Positions 59,951 through 64,000 of a stretch of 64,000 nucleotides of DNA are shown piece after piece (position 1 is the stretch's first letter; each line of letters opens with the position of its first letter). A program made the translations under genes and the position numbers. This DNA is from Chiua virens (Eukaryota; Basidiomycota; Agaricomycetes; Boletales; Boletaceae): assembly GCA_019787685.1 (NCBI GenBank), contig JAHNUO010000026.1:186001-250000 (forward strand). Direction: 5' to 3'. The notes under the pieces were generated by a model. It was not told the DNA's origin. It did not search any database and saw only the letters and a list, made by a program, of their open reading frames with translations.

Positions 59951-61058
59951 TTGAAAGACCATCAACGCTGTCGGCAAGGACTCGGACGTGAGAGAGGCAC
60001 TGGCTACGCCCGGATCTTTTTTCCGGTATCCCGTGCTCGACCGAATTTCGGTTCTTCTACAGTACCTCGTCACGCCCTTCGTGCAGCGCGGTTGGCGCGT
60101 CCTGTTCGACTCTTCTCGACGTCACTGCCAGCACTGGCACACTATGAGAACGTGCTGGTATCCACACCCGAGCCTGGTGTCGCTCTCATCACTCTCAACC
60201 GACCCAAGGCCCTAAACGCCCTCAATGCTGCCCATTTCAGAGACATCGCCAGTGCTCTCAAAGAAGCGGATGAAGATCCCAGTGTTGGCGCAGTGGTACT
60301 CACCGGTTCAGACAGAGCGTTTGCAGGTACTGTACAAGATCCGCTCTCACTAAATGACATTCTTGCATTTCTAATCCCCCATGCTACTGTCATCCAGCCG
60401 GAGCTGACATCAAGGAAATGAAAGACAGGTCATGTAATGTCCAGTCCATCTCAACCTGTAGCACGTTTCATACGCCCCTTTTTTAGTCGCCGAGGCTTAC
60501 ATGTCCAACTTTCTCGCCAGCTGGGAAGTTGTCTCAAAACTCAACAAGCCCGTCATTGCTGCGGTGAGTGGTTACGCGGTATGTGTCTTCATATTTCCCC
60601 AGGTCCTGCGTTGGACCACTCATAGCTCGGCGGTGGTCTCGAATTGGCACTTCAAGCCGATATTCTCCTCGTCTCGCACGTCTGATCGGTAAATCACGCA
60701 CGATGGAGTTGGTCCTCACAGGTCGCATCATCAAGGCGGACGAAGCCGAAAAATGGGGACTCGTTAGCAGGGTCGTACCCGGGGTCGTCAATGCAGCTGT
60801 TCAGATGGCCGCGAGCATCGCTGACATAAGGCGCGTGGCCGTCGCTGCTGGAGAGGAGGCAGTCAATGCTGCGTTTGATTTACCGCTTGCCGAAGGGTTG
60901 AGGTTCGAACGCAGGCTGTTTCACTCTATTCGCGACCAAGGATCAGAAGGAGGGTAGGCTGGTCGGGATGGTTCTTTTGCTGGATGTTACCCTGACGGTT
61001 GTCTCCAGGTATGGCAGCGTTCACAGAGAAGCGCAAACCTGAATGGTCACATTCATGA
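59951..61058 (+). pseudogene. Mitochondrial-type enoyl-CoA hydratase, deleted copy
   Basis: The beta-oxidation enzyme adds water to trans-2-enoyl-CoA. The N-terminal Arg/Ser-rich [20 protein letters not shown] (about 60080-60130) looks like a mitochondrial presequence. Then come [44 protein letters not shown] and KLNKPVIAAVSGYA. Exon LGGGLELALQADILLVS (about 60626-60680) keeps the first catalytic Glu, but the next codons jump to RLARLIGKSRTMELVLTGR. The segment normally holding FGxPEIxLGxxPGxGGTQ, with the second catalytic Glu, is missing (roughly 25 codons) and the frame changes. A second frame change near 60925 (CACTCTATTCGC) precedes FATKDQKEGMAAFTEKRKP, ending at 61058. No suitable start codon close to the presequence was found. 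The protein would be inactive. Confidence 0.85.
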
Positions 61059-61441
61059 AATGTTCGAGATGAAAGTTGCCCTACAGGTATGTATTTTCTG
61101 TTCTTGAGTGTAGCGTGGAACCTTGTTCTTTACAAGCCCTGTGCCCTCGTTCTCCACTAAACTTAGGGAGTCACTAAGCCCGGACTCGGACTCGTGACAA
61201 CTTCAACGGGAGCGGTCGATTATTCGACCTAGACCAATTTTGGAACTTGCGCGTGACCAATCTGCCATTTTTACTAGCAAATGGAGGCACTGGGTGGTGG
61301 CCCAATTACTTTCCAGTCGGGCGACTCCTTTATAAGCAGGTACACAAACTGATTGTACATAACGAACGTCTGAACTCATGTCGGGCAAGCAATAAACAAT
61401 ACTAATGCGGAGTAACAATCATTTGTCATACAAGTGGGCGG

Positions 61442-62119
61442 TCAAAAAGTTGCAGGATAGCACGACTTTTTATGCTCTCCCCAGTGTTGCTTCTGATGCG
61501 TTGTGCTGCACTACACAATTTGTCAGTCGAGCCGAGGACCAAAGTAGACTATCTCGTACATATACCGCGGACTTGCACCTGGAGAGACCCCGCCAGCGAC
61601 AGTCAATGTTCCAGTGCTACTCGACAAAAATGTTACTTGCCTGCTACACTGTTTGAGCTCTGAGTCAGCTGAATCTGTTCGGTGGCAACATCCCTGGGCA
61701 CCGCACTGGTTCAAAGGTTTCTCGAGTGTGCCCTTCATCAACTTGGACATTTCAACCATATCACTACGGGGCAAATATTAGTCTTGAACGTAATCACAGG
61801 TGGCCCTCGTATACCGTGCTCCTCTCAAAGCTTCGTAGCAACGGCCAGCGGTCTCTGCTGCAAATTGGCCGTTGTAACGGCGTCGCCACATGTTGAGCTT
61901 AGGTACAAGCTTCTTTTTGACGTCCTCTGGGATTGAAGTCGTTCCCTGGAGGACGAGCAGTGTTGAGAGAAACTGGCACTGTTCGGCAATGATGTCAAGG
62001 TCCGAAGGGCCATCTGCTGCATCGGCAATCCGAGTGGCTTGCAAAACGACCATATCAGAAGCTACGGGCGTCCTTTGAAGGCGCACAAAATAAGGACTGG
62101 TGATACATTTACTCAACAA
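61442..62119 (-). CDS. MYND zinc-finger protein, small, possibly decayed
   Basis: Minus-strand exon 61778-62119 reads MVVLQATRIADAADGPSDLD, IAEQCQFLSTLL and IPEDVKKKLVPKLNMW, a helical region I have seen upstream of MYND fingers in agaricomycete hypothetical proteins. A later exon gives CGAQGCCHRTDSADSELKQC (about 61650-61710), and after an intron CSTTHQKQHWGEHKKSC (about 61455-61510). This provides most of the Cys/His ligands of a MYND finger, but the short piece between them (usually C-x-x-V-x-YCS) seems shortened. The stop is at 61442-61444. MYND fingers bind proline-rich partners or sit in methyltransferases; no SET domain is visible here. It may be a truncated or decayed member. Confidence 0.55.
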
Positions 62120-62439
62120 AGTGATTGGTGATCAAAAGTGCGGGTGGGGCACTTACAGGTCAGAAATGGAATTAATCATCATCATGGGAATGTTATAAGG
62201 AGTAGTGTATGTTTTGTACAGGGCGACCAATGCGGGAAGGTACTGTGCAGAAAATTCACTATTTTTTGGGGGGAATGGGTGCGTGCGTTGTCGCGTCGGG
62301 ACAGCTCGATGGCGTCTTAAACTTTTTGGTCGACGTTAGATTGGCTTAATACAGAGATGGCCGCGTCACCAAGCAGTCGCAGTTTACAGGTGAGCACTAA
62401 CGGCCCGACAAACGTCATCCAGCTAAACGCCCGGGAATG

Positions 62440-63152
62440 GGAACAATCCAACAAATTAAATGCATGTGAAAGTTCAGAGATCCAGCAATACCTTGTATGT
62501 AGAGTCGTAGAAAGTTGGCACCAGATTGCGAAGGACAGCAATGCTGAAGGCGGGGGTCAAGGATTTGTGTTGTCTAAAAGCAGCAGATCAATTCCTTTTT
62601 GTCGGTTCAGATGTGATCCAGAAATGTTCCTTTTGTGGCTTTCTCTGTCAGCCCAAAATAAACCTTGTCCAAACTATCAATGGTACGGTCACATCAGGCT
62701 CGGAATACCTTGATACAAGCCAACTTGAACCCCTAAGGACAGAACTCACCCCACGCTCGAGAGATTTCTTTATTATAGGTGCCTTAGTGTATGTAGGTCC
62801 ACATATCCTTGGAGTGAAAGTGTGCAAGAGCCTTGAGATCATACAGCACAATCCGATGACTTCCCAAAGTTATGGGCATTTCAAAGATGGCACCATACTC
62901 CTTTGCCCATGATTCATACATGGTCCCTTGGTCATTTCCCTCTAACACTATCTTTCCAGCTCCATATATAACATTTGGGTTTGGTGGACCCCTAAGTCTG
63001 TAAGTGTGAACCCACCTACGTGACATGCAGATCAACTTGAGGAATGCAAAAGCTGCTGTACATGCTACTACAGCATTGAGTGTGGAAAGCTGTGGGAAAT
63101 GATCCAGAATCTTCAGGATGGACTCGGGGACTTTGGTGGAAAGAATATTCAT
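62440..63152 (-). pseudogene. Cytochrome P450, N-terminal fragment only
   Basis: Start ATG at 63152 with a membrane anchor (LSTLNAVVACTAAFAFLKLI), then YRLRGPPNPNVIYGAGKIVL (proline-rich hinge), GTMYESWAKEYGAIFEMPIT (about 62895-62950), and VLYDLKALAHFHSKD. Later segments match the family: FGQGLFWADRESHKR (about 62610-62660, usually LLWAEGESHRRQRK), then SLTPAFSIAVLRNLVPTFYDSTYK (about 62490-62560). The intron donor after SHKR reads GA instead of GT. No I-helix (AGxDTT), ExxR or Cys heme loop follows; the next gene on this strand is the MYND-type gene. The fragment sits in a CpG-poor stretch. A 3'-truncated relic is most likely. Confidence 0.8.
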
Positions 63153-63424
63153 GGTTTAAATGGGTTGAACAGAGAAGGGTTGAAGTATGGACTGGGAGGT
63201 GGCTAAAGTGAATGGTTTTATACACCCCAGGTGATGACTCAGATAGACATGGCAAGCCAACAATGTTTATTGACTGGTATGACTGTGGCTGGCTTCAAGT
63301 TTGCACCGGGTGGACATATGAGTCACCATCAAATGGCGCTGCTAGTGTGTGAACCTTGGTTGTATGCTGATGGAACACTGTTTGGAGGTAGTGTCTCTTT
63401 CAAGTGTCAAGTTCACAATGGAGA

Positions 63425-63680
63425 TGTTACGATGGTCCTGGGTAGGGCCTAGCATAGATGCAAAAGTGCTAAGTACCAAGCAGCTGCAATAACTCAAACA
63501 ACCACCACTTGATACATGGCGTGCTGAAAGAGTTCAAGGAGGGTTACTGGTCAGCGGATTGCTACCAGTGAGACGAGTTAGAACTCAGGTGTTGTTGAGA
63601 GCGTCCTGTTGGAAATCTATTCCTGAAGGACCAAGACTGCCCCTTGTGATTGGGGTGGACTGAGGTGCTGGACGTTGGTC
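63425..63680. repeat. Dispersed repeat, copy 2
   Basis: Homologous to 12740-12995 in the same orientation, with the shared core gctgcaataactcaaacaac and caccacttgatacatggc. It lies just upstream of the P450 fragment. The match suggests that a mobile element piece lies beside the fragment. Confidence 0.75.
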
Positions 63681-64000
63681 ACAGCAATGAGGGATGGCTT
63701 AGGTTTAAGGCATGTATCATTTGACTGTGGTGAGAAAATAATCGATCATTGACGTGCAACGACGCATTACATGAACGTGAACCTGCGTTCCTTGGAACGA
63801 ACGTCTGGGTCTGACACGTCATTTTCGAGCCCACAATGGCTAGCGAGCGACCGAGCAGTAACATTCAAAAGGGCCTGCACTTCAGCTAGAGTTGACGGTT
63901 CCATCATGTAGGACGAAAGTCAGCTTGATCAGCCCAGCATTTGTAATGCTGCATTATTAACGTGTGACGACATAAATATCATACAATTTATTTACATTAT
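63681..64000. other. Window edge, nothing recognised
   Basis: A short ORF at 63679-63864 (minus) has no motif. CpG content rises again compared with the preceding kilobase. No feature is supported here. Confidence 0.5.

Overview
The window is nuclear DNA from a filamentous basidiomycete, most likely an agaricomycete and plausibly of the Rhizoctonia/Ceratobasidium type. This rests on dense short introns (about 50-60 bases, GT-AG with occasional GC-AG), GC-rich genes packed head-to-head and tail-to-tail, several copies of the mushroom-specific DUF6533 membrane-protein family, and AT-rich transposon blocks. The species is an inference from gene style, not something the sequence states.

Layout. 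0-5.4 kb: unassigned sequence and one minus-strand DUF6533 membrane protein gene. 5.4-11.4 kb: a complete-length SMC4 condensin gene with several frameshifts, one nonsense codon and a changed ABC signature, so this copy reads as a pseudogene. 11.4-18.7 kb: CpG-poor transposon block with retroelement-like remnants, a large fold-back (inverted repeat) element, a 1,565-bp Tc1/mariner element inserted in one arm of it, and a detached mariner end. 18.9-23.2 kb: a P-loop GTPase gene with an 86-bp minisatellite of about 23 units inside what appears to be one intron. 23.3-27 kb: graveyard of a glucosidase II alpha (GH31) gene cut by a 5'-truncated LINE, and a kinase tail.

27.2-44.1 kb is gene-dense: two tandem secreted agmatinase-family genes (one has lost a metal-binding Asp), a MATE transporter, an ER protein disulfide isomerase ending in RDEL, the oligosaccharyltransferase catalytic subunit STT3, a Ran-binding-domain protein, and a P-loop NTPase of an uncharacterised fungal family. 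44.9-51.5 kb: three tandem DUF6533 genes. 51.8-56.7 kb: an NTO1/BRPF-type chromatin reader (PHD, extended PHD, bromodomain, PWWP). 57.4-64 kb: a partial DUF6533-like gene, a GNAT acetyltransferase, a mitochondrial-type enoyl-CoA hydratase copy lacking a catalytic segment, a MYND-finger gene and a truncated cytochrome P450, ending in a CpG-poor stretch that shares a dispersed repeat with the 12.8-kb region.

Functional links: STT3, the RDEL-tailed disulfide isomerase and the dead glucosidase II copy all belong to ER glycoprotein synthesis and folding, but the clustering may be chance. No rRNA, CRISPR or bacterial-style operon is present. Exon boundaries below were read by eye from frame continuity and splice sites, so outer coordinates are firmer than inner ones.
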